A stretch of DNA of 64,000 nt from Hysterangium stoloniferum (lineage: Eukaryota > Basidiomycota > Agaricomycetes > Hysterangiales > Hysterangiaceae), in the NCBI GenBank assembly GCA_015178975.1, contig WHVD01000177.1, forward strand, positions 1 to 64,000, written 5' to 3'. This document shows positions 1-9,360 of this stretch, one piece after another. A program made the position numbers and the translations under genes. How positions within the stretch are numbered: the stretch's first letter is position 1; every line of letters starts with the position of its first letter. Under the pieces are notes generated by a model. It was not told the DNA's origin and did no database searches. It worked only from the letters and a program-made list of their open reading frames with translations.

Positions 1-531
1 CTGTCTGCCCAAGAGCAATACCAACATTCAGCGGACAAACACCGGATCCCGCCACCAAACTTCAAGATTGGTGACCGTGTTTATGTCAAAGCTCAATTCT
101 TCCGGACTACCCGTCCATCAAAGAAGCTTGCTGAAAAATATTTAGGTCCCTTTGAAATTATCACACAAGTAGGTTCAGTTTCTTGGACTCTACGGCTTCC
201 GGATAGCATGCGCGCGGTACACCCGGTATTTCATGTCTCTATGCTAGAACCTTGTACTGCTAACACTATCCCGGATCGCGTGCAATCTCCGCCTCCTCCT
301 GTCGTCATTGACGGAGAACCCGAGTTTGAAATCTCTCAGATTTTAGATTCAAAAATTGACAAGCGTCGACGCACTTGTAAACTGCTTTACTTGGTCAAGT
401 GGGCGGGTTACGAGGGCACCGATGAAGAGACCTCATGGATTTTGGCCACGGAACTCGGTAATGCCACGGAAATCGTTACTGACTTTCACACAGCTTACCC
501 ACTAAAACCTGGACCATTATCGTCTCTCTGA
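1..531 (+). CDS. Gypsy (E1) integrase C-terminus with chromodomain, 5'-partial
   Basis: Open from the first base of the window in frame 1 to TGA at 529-531, so this is the 3' end of a Ty3/Gypsy pol. The start reads like the integrase C-terminal fold (KIGDRVYVKAQFF, then EKYLGPFEI and HPVFHVSMLEP). A chromodomain follows (FEISQILDSKI, then LYLVKWAGYEGTDEETSWI), with the aromatic and W..S.W pattern of the family. In chromoviruses this domain is thought to guide integration to marked chromatin. The visible part has no stop or frameshift. It is followed by about 1.4 kb holding an antisense gene and then the 3' LTR at 1926. The rest of the element lies left of the window. Confidence 0.93.
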   Translation: MSAQEQYQHSADKHRIPPPNFKIGDRVYVKAQFFRTTRPSKKLAEKYLGPFEIITQVGSVSWTLRLPDSMRAVHPVFHVSMLEPCTANTIPDRVQSPPPPVVIDGEPEFEISQILDSKIDKRRRTCKLLYLVKWAGYEGTDEETSWILATELGNATEIVTDFHTAYPLKPGPLSSL

Positions 532-732
532 CCGCACTCCGTGGACCCCGTGTTATGTTTGGACTCATTTTCATTATTCCCTGTCGCCCTATGTCTCTCT
601 TTGCTTTTTACAGGTTCTGACATGTCTGGTCAAGTCTTCAAGTGGACTCTCCGCGGACTTTGGCTTTGACTTTTATTTTTTCTTTCACGCTTTACTTTAT
701 GTTCAATTACTTTCTATTTCTATGTTACTTTT

Positions 733-1716
733 TCAGTCTACATTTATGGGACTGTTCTTTTTCCCTGCTTCCTCAGCTATCTCCTCTGGGAGCTCCGCGA
801 CCTCCGCGGCAACCCCGTCCTCATCAGATCCAGCATCCTCGGAACTCCCGACTTGCGGCTCCTTATAGACATAGCCGCCATACTCCGCCAGGAACTTCCA
901 AAACTCCTCGCGGAGTCTGGACAGCTCCTTTGCCACCACAATTTGGACCTTGTTGCTCTTCCAGAGCAACTCGTTTTGGGCCTCGATGCCCTCAGCGATC
1001 CGTCCAAGGACCTCGTCCAACCCGGACAACCCGTCCGTCCCGCTTATGTCTCACGCCCCGGATCCCGTGGCCTGCTCATGCACAAGCGAGCACCTCGCCT
1101 TGAGGTGCGCGCATTGATAACATCCCGGCCCCCGGCTGGCCTTTCGGTTGCATTCCGTGTTCCGGTCGTTGCAACCGGAACACCGCGGCTCGTTCCGCGT
1201 CAGAAGACGGACTGGCGCCGCCTTCCTTGCCTTCTGTTGATATGGTCAGTTTCCGCGGGTATTCCTTGGACATGAGGCCTACCTTTTGGGGGCTCTCTGG
1301 CTCCCCCTCGGACTCGGACTCCACCTCTGTCGCTTTGCGCTGAAAATCACAAGTCAGTAAAAATCAACAAGTTGAATATTGGGACTTACCTTTCCCGCAA
1401 CAATGGCGGCCCTCTCCACGGCCAACCGGGCTTTCTCCGCAGCCACCCGGGCATTCTCCGCGGCCACTCGCGCAGCCTCCTCCGCCTCACGTTCCCTCTC
1501 CTTTGCGGCCTCTTCCTCCGCGGCCAATGCTTCCTGGTACTCTCTGTCCAGGGCCTCCTCAGCCTCCCTCGCCTCTCTCTCTGCTGCTTCACGAAGCTGG
1601 CGCTGCTCTTCTCGCCGCGCCAACAATTGGGCCGCCGTCCACGGCGCCCGATACGGAGTGCCCGTGGAGGGCCCTGCTGTCAGCATTGGCTTGCGTGGTG
1701 TTGGTTTTGGTCCCAT
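733..1716 (-). CDS. Antisense spliced gene inside Gypsy E1: coiled coil plus Cys-rich zinc-cluster-like protein (one in-frame TGA)
   Basis: Read on the minus strand. Exon 1 is 1716-1390 (109 codons, ATG at 1716), intron 1 is 1389-1340 (GTAAGT..TTTTCAG, 50 nt), exon 2 is 1339-1283 (19 codons), intron 2 is 1282-1234 (GTAGGC..CAACAG, 49 nt), and exon 3 is 1233-733. Both introns carry CTGAC branch sites near the acceptor. Exon 1 encodes a Glu/Ala/Arg-rich coiled coil (LLARREEQRQLREAAEREAR). Exon 3 encodes CSGCNDRNTEC..CYQCAHLKARC, i.e. C-x2-C-x6-C then C-x2-C-x6-C with Lys/Arg, which resembles fungal Zn2Cys6-type clusters. The frame continues into an acidic tail ending NSPINVD. A single in-frame TGA (1053-1051) between cluster and tail looks like CGA to TGA. 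Function is unknown; nucleic-acid binding or element regulation is a guess. Confidence 0.72.
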
Positions 1717-1764
1717 AGTGACGAAGATGGGGGTAATAAAGAAGAAGAAATTTCTATTTTTCAA

Positions 1765-1776
1765 TTTTTTATATAG
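1765..1776 (-). promoter_or_regulatory. TATA box of the antisense gene
   Basis: On the minus strand the sequence is CTATATAAAAAA, about 50-60 nt upstream of the ATG at 1716, as expected for a TATA box plus a short leader. It lies between the antisense ORF and the 3' LTR, so the gene seems to have its own promoter. Confidence 0.55.
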
Positions 1777-1912
1777 GCTCGTCGCGTTTGAACCTTACCT
1801 TCCAGATCACATGACTCTTTGACACATACGTGTAACCGACATGACTTTTGACACATGCGCGTAGCCGACAAGAACCTTATTTAGGTCTAGAGCCTCTTTG
1901 GGACTTCGGCAT

Positions 1913-1923
1913 AAAGGGAGGAT
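1913..1923 (+). promoter_or_regulatory. Polypurine tract of Gypsy E1
   Basis: AAAGGGAGGAT lies 2 nt before the TGTTACG start of the 3' LTR. This is the normal position of the plus-strand primer. Confidence 0.65.
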
Positions 1924-1925
1924 AC

Positions 1926-2745
1926 TGTTACGACCGGACAAATCCCGCCGGACTCCGGGCACTAACTCGTACGCCCCCACGCGCTACAAGCACCAATCGT
2001 CTGTTTATAGGATTTCCCGCCCGGACTCCGTTACGTCAAGACTCGTTACGTTCGACCTCATTAAGACACATATCAGTCACCAGACCTCCCCCGGACCCCG
2101 TCTCTGTCTATGTCCGTCTTCGTCCCACGCACCAGTCACCGGAACCCGCTTAGAATCCCATCACCGCTCTAATCGAGCCCCGTTCCCGTTTTAGTCAAAT
2201 GACCTGTCACGATTTAGGACTCCACTCCCACTCCGTTTCCCGTTATGGGTTATGCTTTGTCATGATTCGGACTCTGCTCCGTTCCGTCCCGTTCCTAACA
2301 CCAATTTGGTGTTTACTATTCCCGTTTTATGTTTTGCTCGTTTCGTCTCATTATTACTGGATTCAGTATGTCATGCATTCCACGGTCTATATAAACTGGC
2401 AGATGTTGTACATACAATCCAGTCAGAAAATTAGCTTAGATTCCCCCCAGTAATCTAATACATTTTCCTCTCTAAAACCCTACTCTTATCAGACCGCTCG
2501 CACTAGTCGGAGCCCACGGGCTCCGGCACATCTATCTCTCTCGACTATCTCAATTCACGACTCTCGACTCACGACCTACGACTCACAACCCATGAACCCC
2601 CACCCGGACTCCCCGGGATTCCCGTCCGCCTGTTTGAAATTGGACAATACGATCTAGCGAGGGCGCAGCCTATAAGCTGAAGCCAAGTCCTACCGGATAT
2701 CCCGCGGGTTTCTCCGGAAACCCGGCCTGAGTGTGTATCCTAACA
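1926..2745 (+). repeat. 3' LTR of Gypsy E1
   Basis: Starts TGTTACGACCGG and ends TATCCTAACA (820 bp, TG..CA). It contains TATATAAA at 2388-2395. Near the 3' end it shares the block GCAG..ATAAGCTGAAGCCAAG with the E2 LTRs at 23423 and 59493. A diverged, truncated relative lies at 29451-30181. Confidence 0.88.
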
Positions 2746-2759
2746 CATACCCTTTACAA

Positions 2760-3295
2760 GAAGGCACATATGGGATTGTCATCTATGGCCTGCAAGAGCA
2801 CACTAACGTCTGCATCACCAGTCTCGCCGATGGAACAGTCAAGAGCTGGGTGCAATGTGTGAGCACATAGGTGCAAGTGTGCGGGAGTATGGGTGTGGTG
2901 CATGGATGCAGGTGTGGCAGCATGCAAATGACTGCGTCACCAGTCTCGCCAATGAAATGGTCGAGAGCTGGACGCAGTTCGAGGGTACATGATTGCGCCG
3001 TGCAGGCATGCCAGTATGCCCCACGGGTGCGCAAGTACGGTCACCTTGGCCCAACCCACCACACCCAATACACCCTCCTCCCCATCTCACAAATACCGCA
3101 CACAGTCACCGTCATTGCACCAGCACAGAACCACACCCTCGTACACACCTCCCGTAATGAAGTATGGAGCTGGGGCCTCAACTGCTTTTCGCAGCTTGGG
3201 TATATTGTCGAGTCGTCGCCATCCTCAGTGGAGTCAGGGTCAGCCATTCATCTTGGTGGTGGTGGGTCGAGTATGGAGGAGCCAATTCAACAAGT
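2760..3295 (+). pseudogene. RCC1-repeat (chromosome-condensation regulator-like) gene remnant
   Basis: In frame 3 around 3088-3230 the translation contains NHTLVHTSRNEVWSWGLNCF followed by SQLGY. This matches the RCC1 beta-propeller blade signature (H-slot, then V-W-S-W-G-x-N-x-x-x-Q-L-G). A preceding stretch at 2763-2850 (GIVIYGLQEH.. SLADGTVKSW) could be another blade, and a similar SLA(D/N).. segment recurs about 120 bp later. No full gene, start or intron set can be assembled, and the downstream sequence dissolves into GC-rich repeats. Probably a captured or degraded exon of an RCC1-domain gene; which parent gene is unknown. Confidence 0.5.
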
Positions 3296-3500
3296 CCTGA
3301 AGAGGGATGCGGGCGTATGGATGCACTGCGTAAGTGAGGGCGTATGGTTGCGGCGCATGGATGTGGGCACGCCGCACGAGTGGATGAGTGCACCGGGGTG
3401 CTGCGTGGGTGTGCAAGCGTACCACGCAAGCACACCACGCAGATACGCAGGTGCGCCTTGTGGGTGCGCTGCGTAGGTGCGGGCGTAAGGGTGTGGCACA
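3296..3500 (+). repeat. Degenerate GCGTA/GGTGCG-rich minisatellite-like tract
   Basis: Repeated variants of gGGCGTATGGatG, TGCGTGGGTGTGC and GCGTAGGTGCGGGC occur throughout. Similar motifs already appear at 2860-3010. The long ORFs reported on both strands here are products of the repeat, not genes. Confidence 0.55.
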
Positions 3501-4430
3501 GAGGACAAGGATGAACTCATACTTACCGCTGAACAAGAAAAGCAGCTGCAGCAACAAGATGCAGTCATCTGCCAATGCTGTCACTGACCTGGATCTGGAT
3601 GATGGCAGTGATATGGTTATGCACAGCTACCTTGAGGAAATCGATGCTGAGAAGTGGACTTGGGCCTACTTTCAAAGAGCCATCCCATGGCGCTGTGTAG
3701 AGATGGGTGACCAATACATGTCAGTGCTAGGACTTACCTTACCCAGTCCTTCCAAACAATGAGGAGATGAGGATATAAGGTCGACTGTCGAACACAAAAC
3801 AGACTAAGGGACTGACTTCCAAAACCTGTGGACACATGTGGACACGGGGCCGTGTCACCTCATAACGATGCCTTCACACCATCTCAACCTTCAACGTCAT
3901 CTACTCTTAGCCTTCCCCTCTGCTAAAGCTTCGTACTGAAATAGTCGAAGCTCTGTTCTTCTAAGCCTTTCAACTTACAGGTTCAGCACACACTGTTCAA
4001 CAAGGTCTTTCCTCAGGGTTAAAGCTTCGCACTGAAATAGTCGAAGCTTTGCCTTTCTGACCTTCGCAACTTACAGCATGCAACATTTTTCAACAAGGTA
4101 TCCATGGGCAACAGATCTTCGATTTCACCTCCACCTGGTGCTCTTAGCATCTTCGATGCCTACAAAATATGCTCGTTGCTCGCAGTCAAATCCACCCTTT
4201 CCTCTCCACCCCTCCACTTTACCTTTGTTGGCAGTCGACTAGCTACAAAAAGGTTCAATAACTCGCAGGGCAACACCTAGGTCAGATACGTCTGGACAGA
4301 ACTATGCGACCCAACCTCAGTGCTGTATTTGGGTCCATTATCACAATTGTACTGAACTCAGTCAATTTTGTGATTTTTTCTTTTTCCTCCGGACTCGCCT
4401 ACCTACTTGAAGCATTACTGGACACTTTCT
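3501..4430. other. Unassigned sequence with a duplicated AGCTTCG/CGAAGCT hairpin
   Basis: No convincing gene. A short open segment at 3505-3762 shows no known domain. Two near-identical units carry the dyad AGCTTCG-(12 nt)-CGAAGCT at 3927-3952 and 4023-4048, about 96 nt apart, each followed by a similar 'cttacag' stretch. The origin may be an old LTR or gene fragment. Confidence 0.4.
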
Positions 4431-5146
4431 AGACCTGCCATGGGCCAGACCTTTTGGGAACACAGACTGCAACCTAGCTGTGCACGACAATGGTTAATTT
4501 GCGAGATTGCTGTGGAACAACAATATCGCAAATGGGGGGCGGTATAGGGGGTATAGGGGGTATAGAGTATACATCCTGGCCAGGAAGGCTCACACTATCG
4601 TGTATGCTGCTAGGTCTCATAGACTAGCAGCATGGGAAGATCCTAACTCCAAGCCTTACACTATCTGGCCACAGTGAAGCATCATGAACCTCCTCCGGCA
4701 TTCATTTAAGGAGGAGGTGATTCCAATGGACTCTAACGATAGCCTACCCTCCTAACCCCAAGATACACTGCCCAACATGTTATGCGACAGCCTGTCCACC
4801 TACAGGACATCTACTATGAGGAACACCCCACGTCCTAGAAGGAAACAATGTGGCAATGTCGAGGAGGCTATCGAGTGGTCCATTTGCGGTTCAAAGGATT
4901 TCAGGACTGAAGGAGTGCTCGACTAGGGACTGAAGGAAAAGAATGGATCTATTTTTTTTCCCCTTCCCTTCCCTCCCTTTTTCCACATCGACATCTTCCC
5001 TTACTGCCCCTAAACCCACCAACCTCTCTTTGAATACTGGGGTCTTGGCACCTTGCAGTTTGGGGGGCTCCACACAAGACACCTGGGGGGCATCCCCGAA
5101 GCTTTCCAGAACTTCGTATAGCACATCCCTTCGAACTGGGGGGCAC
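4430..5146 (+). pseudogene. 3' internal remnant of a Gypsy C/A-type element
   Basis: The segment at 4490-4560 (GGAACAACAATATCGCAAA then GGGGGGC and repeated GTATAGGGG) matches 32070-32120 in another C-type element. The final 100 bp (ACTTCGTATAGCACATCCC then TTCGAACTGGGGGGCAC) matches the 3' internal ends at 12110-12143 and 50280-50310. The purine-rich ACTGGGGGGCAC abutting the LTR at 5147 is the polypurine tract. The coding part is full of stops; only short open pieces remain. Confidence 0.7.
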
Positions 5147-5791
5147 TGTGAGGAGTATGCTTTTACCACAGTTTCATTGTGGTAAAACACTCCTTTTATT
5201 TTATTTATATTTTACATATTCTATTCATATTTTTCTATCTTTCATATTCTTCGAATATTGCATATTTCATTAGTTCAAAGCATTGTGTATACTTGTGGGT
5301 GCACTCAGCACCAATTAGAACTCAGACACTTTTTACCCAGCAGACACCACCTCGTAAATGACCCAGACGTCGAATAGCGAGAGGTGTCAAGGGTAACGTC
5401 TCAACTACCTATAAAGGTAGTGTTCTCTCGCATACTAACAGATTTTGGACTCGAACCGCGAAGGTCGAGTTCCACTTTAAGGTCTTTGCGCTCGTCGACA
5501 TTATAGTCGACTCGCACTACTATCTCTTTACTTTAGATATTCAGCCTCTCATTGATTATCTATCTTACGTCTAGCTACGAGTTGTACCGTAAAGGTCAAC
5601 TCTTTCATTCTTCATTCTAGCCGTCAAGAGCAACTGTACAGTTGCTCTTGTGACGTGTTGCATGTCTCCTTGCTAGTACTGCCAGTCTAGTAATCTACAG
5701 TATTGTACTGAACGGTCAATACCTGCTAATAGTAGTTGAATAAACACTACACTTTGTATATTGAACGGTCAGAATCTATCGACTCTTCACA
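5147..5791 (+). repeat. 3' LTR, C/A recombinant type
   Basis: Starts TGTGAGGAGTATGC and ends TCTTCACA (645 bp). The first ~190 bp follow family C (TTTTACCACA..TGTGGTAAAA hairpin, GGGTGCACTCAGCACC). From about 5335 it follows family A (CAGACACCACCTCG, the 26-bp palindrome at 5625-5650). The shared 'ACTTTTTACCCA' stretch marks the switch. It directly follows a polypurine tract, so it is an element's 3' LTR rather than a solo LTR. Confidence 0.85.
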
Positions 5792-6000
5792 CTTACGAGT
5801 GGTAGTTCTTGGGTTAAAGTGTGTCTGAGTTCTAATTGGTGCTGAGTGCACCCACAAGTATACACAATGCTTTGAACTAATGAAATATGCAATATTTGAA
5901 GAATATGAAAGATAAAATATGAATAGAATATGTAAAATATAAATAAAATAAAAGGAGTGTTTTACCACAATGAAACTGTGGTAAAAGCATACTCCTCACA
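5792..6000 (-). repeat. Partial family-C LTR, reverse orientation
   Basis: Reverse complement of the family-C U3 region, ending ATACTCCTCACA at 6000 and cut on the left by the LTR ending at 5791. It forms a ~200-bp inverted repeat with 5147-5345. It interrupts the pol of element I, which resumes at 6001. Confidence 0.85.
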
Positions 6001-8999
6001 CTGTTCCAGATGAATTCCCTTTACCACGTCAATCGGAGATCATCCAGGCACTGTCGGGATCAAATGTTCTTTCTTCTTTTGACGTGCTAGCTGGGTTTAC
6101 TCAATTAGAAATGTTGGAGGATGATAAGCCCAAAACAGCCTTCAGATCTCATAGAGGGCTGTGGCAATTTAAAAGGATGCTGTTCGGGCTCAGAAACTGC
6201 CCCTCCACATTTCAGTGCATCATGCAAACAGTTTTAGCACCCTACTTGTGGATTTTTTGTCTAGTCTACATCGATGACATAGTCATATTCTCTAAGAACT
6301 GGGATGATCATTTGCTTCACCTGAATCAGGTGCTTGGCGCTATCGCTTTGGCCGGTATCACTCTCTCTCCCAAGAAATGTTTTATCAGATATAATTCGAT
6401 CTTGTTGTTGGGTCATAAAGTATCCAGGTTGGGTTTTTCGACCCATCAAGAGAAAGTTCGTGCTATATTGGAACTGGCCCCACCCACTAAGGTCTCTGAA
6501 CTACAACGGTTCCTTGGAATGGTCCTTTACTTTTCGGCATATATACCATTCTATTCATGGATGGTGTCCCCTTTATTCTCGCTCTTAAAAAAGGGAACAC
6601 CCTGGATGTGGACCGCTGAACATGTCTGAGCTTATGAGGATGTTAAAACCGCACTAGGATCAGCACCAGTGCTGGGACATCCAGTTAGTGGGATGCCCTA
6701 TCGATTGTATATGGACGCTTCGGATTTTGCCTTAGGTTGTTGTCTCCAACAAGTCCAGAAGATGGCTTTAGAAGACTTGATGGACACTAAAATCTATGCC
6801 CAAGCCAAGTTAGCTTTTGACCGTGGGCAGGATGTGCCATCCTTTGTTCATCGGTACAAAACCAAACAGCCCGAGATTGAGTGGTCAGATTCATGGGGAC
6901 CCACTTTTGAGGCAACCGAAGTTACCGTTGAACGAGTCATTGCATATTGGAGTCGCACACTGAAAAGCGCTGAACGTAACTATTCTGCCACTGAATGGGA
7001 AGCGTTAGCAGCAAAGGAGGGACTAGTCCACTTCCAACCCTTCATTGAAGGTGAACACGTTCTACTCATTACGGACCACGCAGCCCTGCAATGGGCTAGA
7101 TCGTACGAGAACACTAATCGTCGACTAGCCGCATGGGGGGCGATATACGCTGCATTTCCAGGTCTCGAAATTTTACATCGAGCAGGAAGAGTTCACAGTA
7201 ATGTGGACCCACTGTCCAGACTCCCTCGGGTACCAGCCTTCGTGAGCCCTATTAGAGATGATTTACAAGCTATCACCTCGACCTCTATGGACAAAAGCAC
7301 TGAGGAAAAACTATGGAAGGACGAACCTGCTAAGAAGGTGGTCTTCTCGATCATAAACGATTCCATGGAACCTTTTGGAGTAACTCAGAAGGTCCGACAG
7401 TCGGAATGGGATTTACATAACGCAGTGAGGGACGATCAGGAGGACGAGTCTGACTTTGCACTGCGTCATCCTCAGCTGCTAATCAGTATCGAGGAGGGAT
7501 ATATAAAGAAATTTCTAGAGAGATACTCGAAGGACCCAGTCTTCAGAAACCTCTACACTCTAGATACCCCTTCACCCAATGCGGTTGTTACTCCTTCTCA
7601 CTACTTTGTGGGAGCAAACAGACTCCTGTACTTTCGTGACTCGGACTGGAAAAGTCGAGTCTGCGTGCCCATAACCATGACTAACTCTATTTTAAGATTG
7701 GTACATGATAATCCTTTTGAGGGAGCACACGCCGGAGGTCAGCAGTTGTTCAACCTAATGAAAGACCGGTTCTTTTGGCCAAAAATGCTGCAAGATTGTG
7801 TGTCGTATGCGCATACCTGTGGCATCTTCCAAAAGACCAAAATTGATCACACCGCTCGTCAAGGAGCCCTCAGACCTGCTGACATACCTTTTAGGCCTTT
7901 CAAAGTAGTTTCTATGGACCTGATCACTGGACTACCTGACTCGGGAAAGGATTTGTATTCAGCAGTTTTCGTCGCCATTGATAAATTAACGCATTTCGCT
8001 ATTACAATACCTACTTTCTCAAACCTTACGGCTGAAGGATTTGCACAAATGTTTGTCAAATAGGTGGCCAGCCCCTTCGGACTACCCTCTCGAATAATCT
8101 GCGATCGGGACAAGAGATGGACCTGCAGGTTCTGGCGGGAAGTCTGTAAGATTTATAGTACCACCCTTGCGGTATCTTCTGCCCATCATCCCCAGATGGA
8201 TGGACAGACGGAGAATATGAATGCGACCATAGAACAAATGCTTCGAGCCTATTGTGCTTCTGCTAAGGAGAGCTGGTCCCAATGGATTGAGGTGGTAGTC
8301 CACACGTACAACTCAACCGTTCACAGTTCAACGAACTACGCTCCGGCCTTCTTATTAATGGGATACCTCCCAAGAGGGATGTCTCGAGTTCTAGGAGGTG
8401 ATGAACCCCTAGTTCCTAGAGAAGTATCAGACAGCCCTATGGCCGACCAATGGATTCTCGAACTAGAAAATCATCGACAGATGGGGTGGGATTCAATTTC
8501 TCGAGCCCAAGAGATTCAAGCACGAGCGTATAACAAGAAGCAAAGACCTGTAGAAGATATCTCCGAGGGAGACTTTGTATTGGTGAACCCCCACTCCCTC
8601 GAACTGGTGGAAGTCAAGGGAACAGGGAAGAAACTAATACAAAGACGGATTGGACCATTCGAGGTCCTTGAGAAATTGAACCCTCAAGTATTTAGGCTTA
8701 AGATTCCCCCAGAGTATCCGATGCATCCAGTCATTAATCGGGATCATCTACGGAAATATCAACCCTCTCCTCCGAACCTAGGTCCAAGACCCCAACTTGA
8801 GAACCTAAGAGAGTTGAAATCAGATCATGAAGAATATGAAGTCGAAGCTATTGTTGGACATAGAAAACAGCGAAATCGTCTGCTATTTAGGGTGCGCTGG
8901 AAAGGTTATGGACCCGAAGAGGATTCGTGGTTAAACAGCACTAACCTCAGAAATGCTCCGGCACTTCTGAGGGCATACAAGGCGCTGTTCAAAATCTAA
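6001..8999 (+). pseudogene. Gypsy element I pol: RT, RNase H, integrase, chromodomain (5'-truncated)
   Basis: Starts mid-RT after a reverse LTR; gag and protease are gone. RT contains KTAFRSHRGLWQF and YIDD (6267-6278). After TGA at 6628 (CGA or AGA in its relatives) come the RNase H stretch (MDASDFALGCC, ITDHAALQWA), the integrase zinc region (H..H, then CGIF where relatives have CDIC, i.e. the last Cys is Phe at 7827-7829), and the integrase core (MDLITGLP, CDRDKRW, TENMNATIEQML: D, D, E present). TAG at 8061 separates these. The C-terminus carries a chromodomain (LLFRVRWKGYGPEEDSW). All segments share one frame, so only two stops break the open part. Nearest relative is element III. Confidence 0.93.
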
Positions 9000-9238
9000 C
9001 GGGATATATGCGCTCGAGGAATCATCTATTCTATCATTTATTCCATTTCTTTCGTAACTTCCTTTCAGAAACATCTCAGTCATTCAGTGAGCCATCTCAT
9101 TGGCTTTTATTCTCTTTCATTTTTCTATCCCTCCGGTCGATTGGGACAACCACTAATTGGCAGCGGACACATTTACCCAAAACCCAGCCACAATTAATGA
9201 ATTTCATTTAACGACCAACCGAGCGGAGTTTCAATTCA

Positions 9239-9256
9239 ATATATATATAAAAAAAA
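9239..9256 (+). promoter_or_regulatory. Internal TATA box before the accessory ORF (element I)
   Basis: ATATATATATAAAAAAAA lies ~110 nt upstream of the conserved ATG at 9361 and ~240 nt after the pol stop. The same tract occurs at 47597-47610 in element III. Confidence 0.45.
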
Positions 9257-9360
9257 GTACACGTAAATTCACATAAATTTTCTTTATCTTTCATACCATG
9301 TCCTTCACCTATCTACAGCCCTTCCCTCTATCTTCAACTTCACCACTTTATCGTGCTACA

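Noticed and set aside
777-1007. Second minus-strand ORF (76 aa) overlapping the antisense gene
   Set aside because: Different frame from the spliced gene, Arg/Ser-rich shadow with no intron logic.
1372-1822. Plus-strand ORFs of 134-147 aa over the coiled coil
   Set aside because: Mirror of the biased Ala/Glu codons on the other strand; low-complexity Ser/Ala/Leu translation.
2871-3584. Several 80-200 aa ORFs on both strands
   Set aside because: Produced by the GC-rich repeat; only the short RCC1 blade is protein-like.
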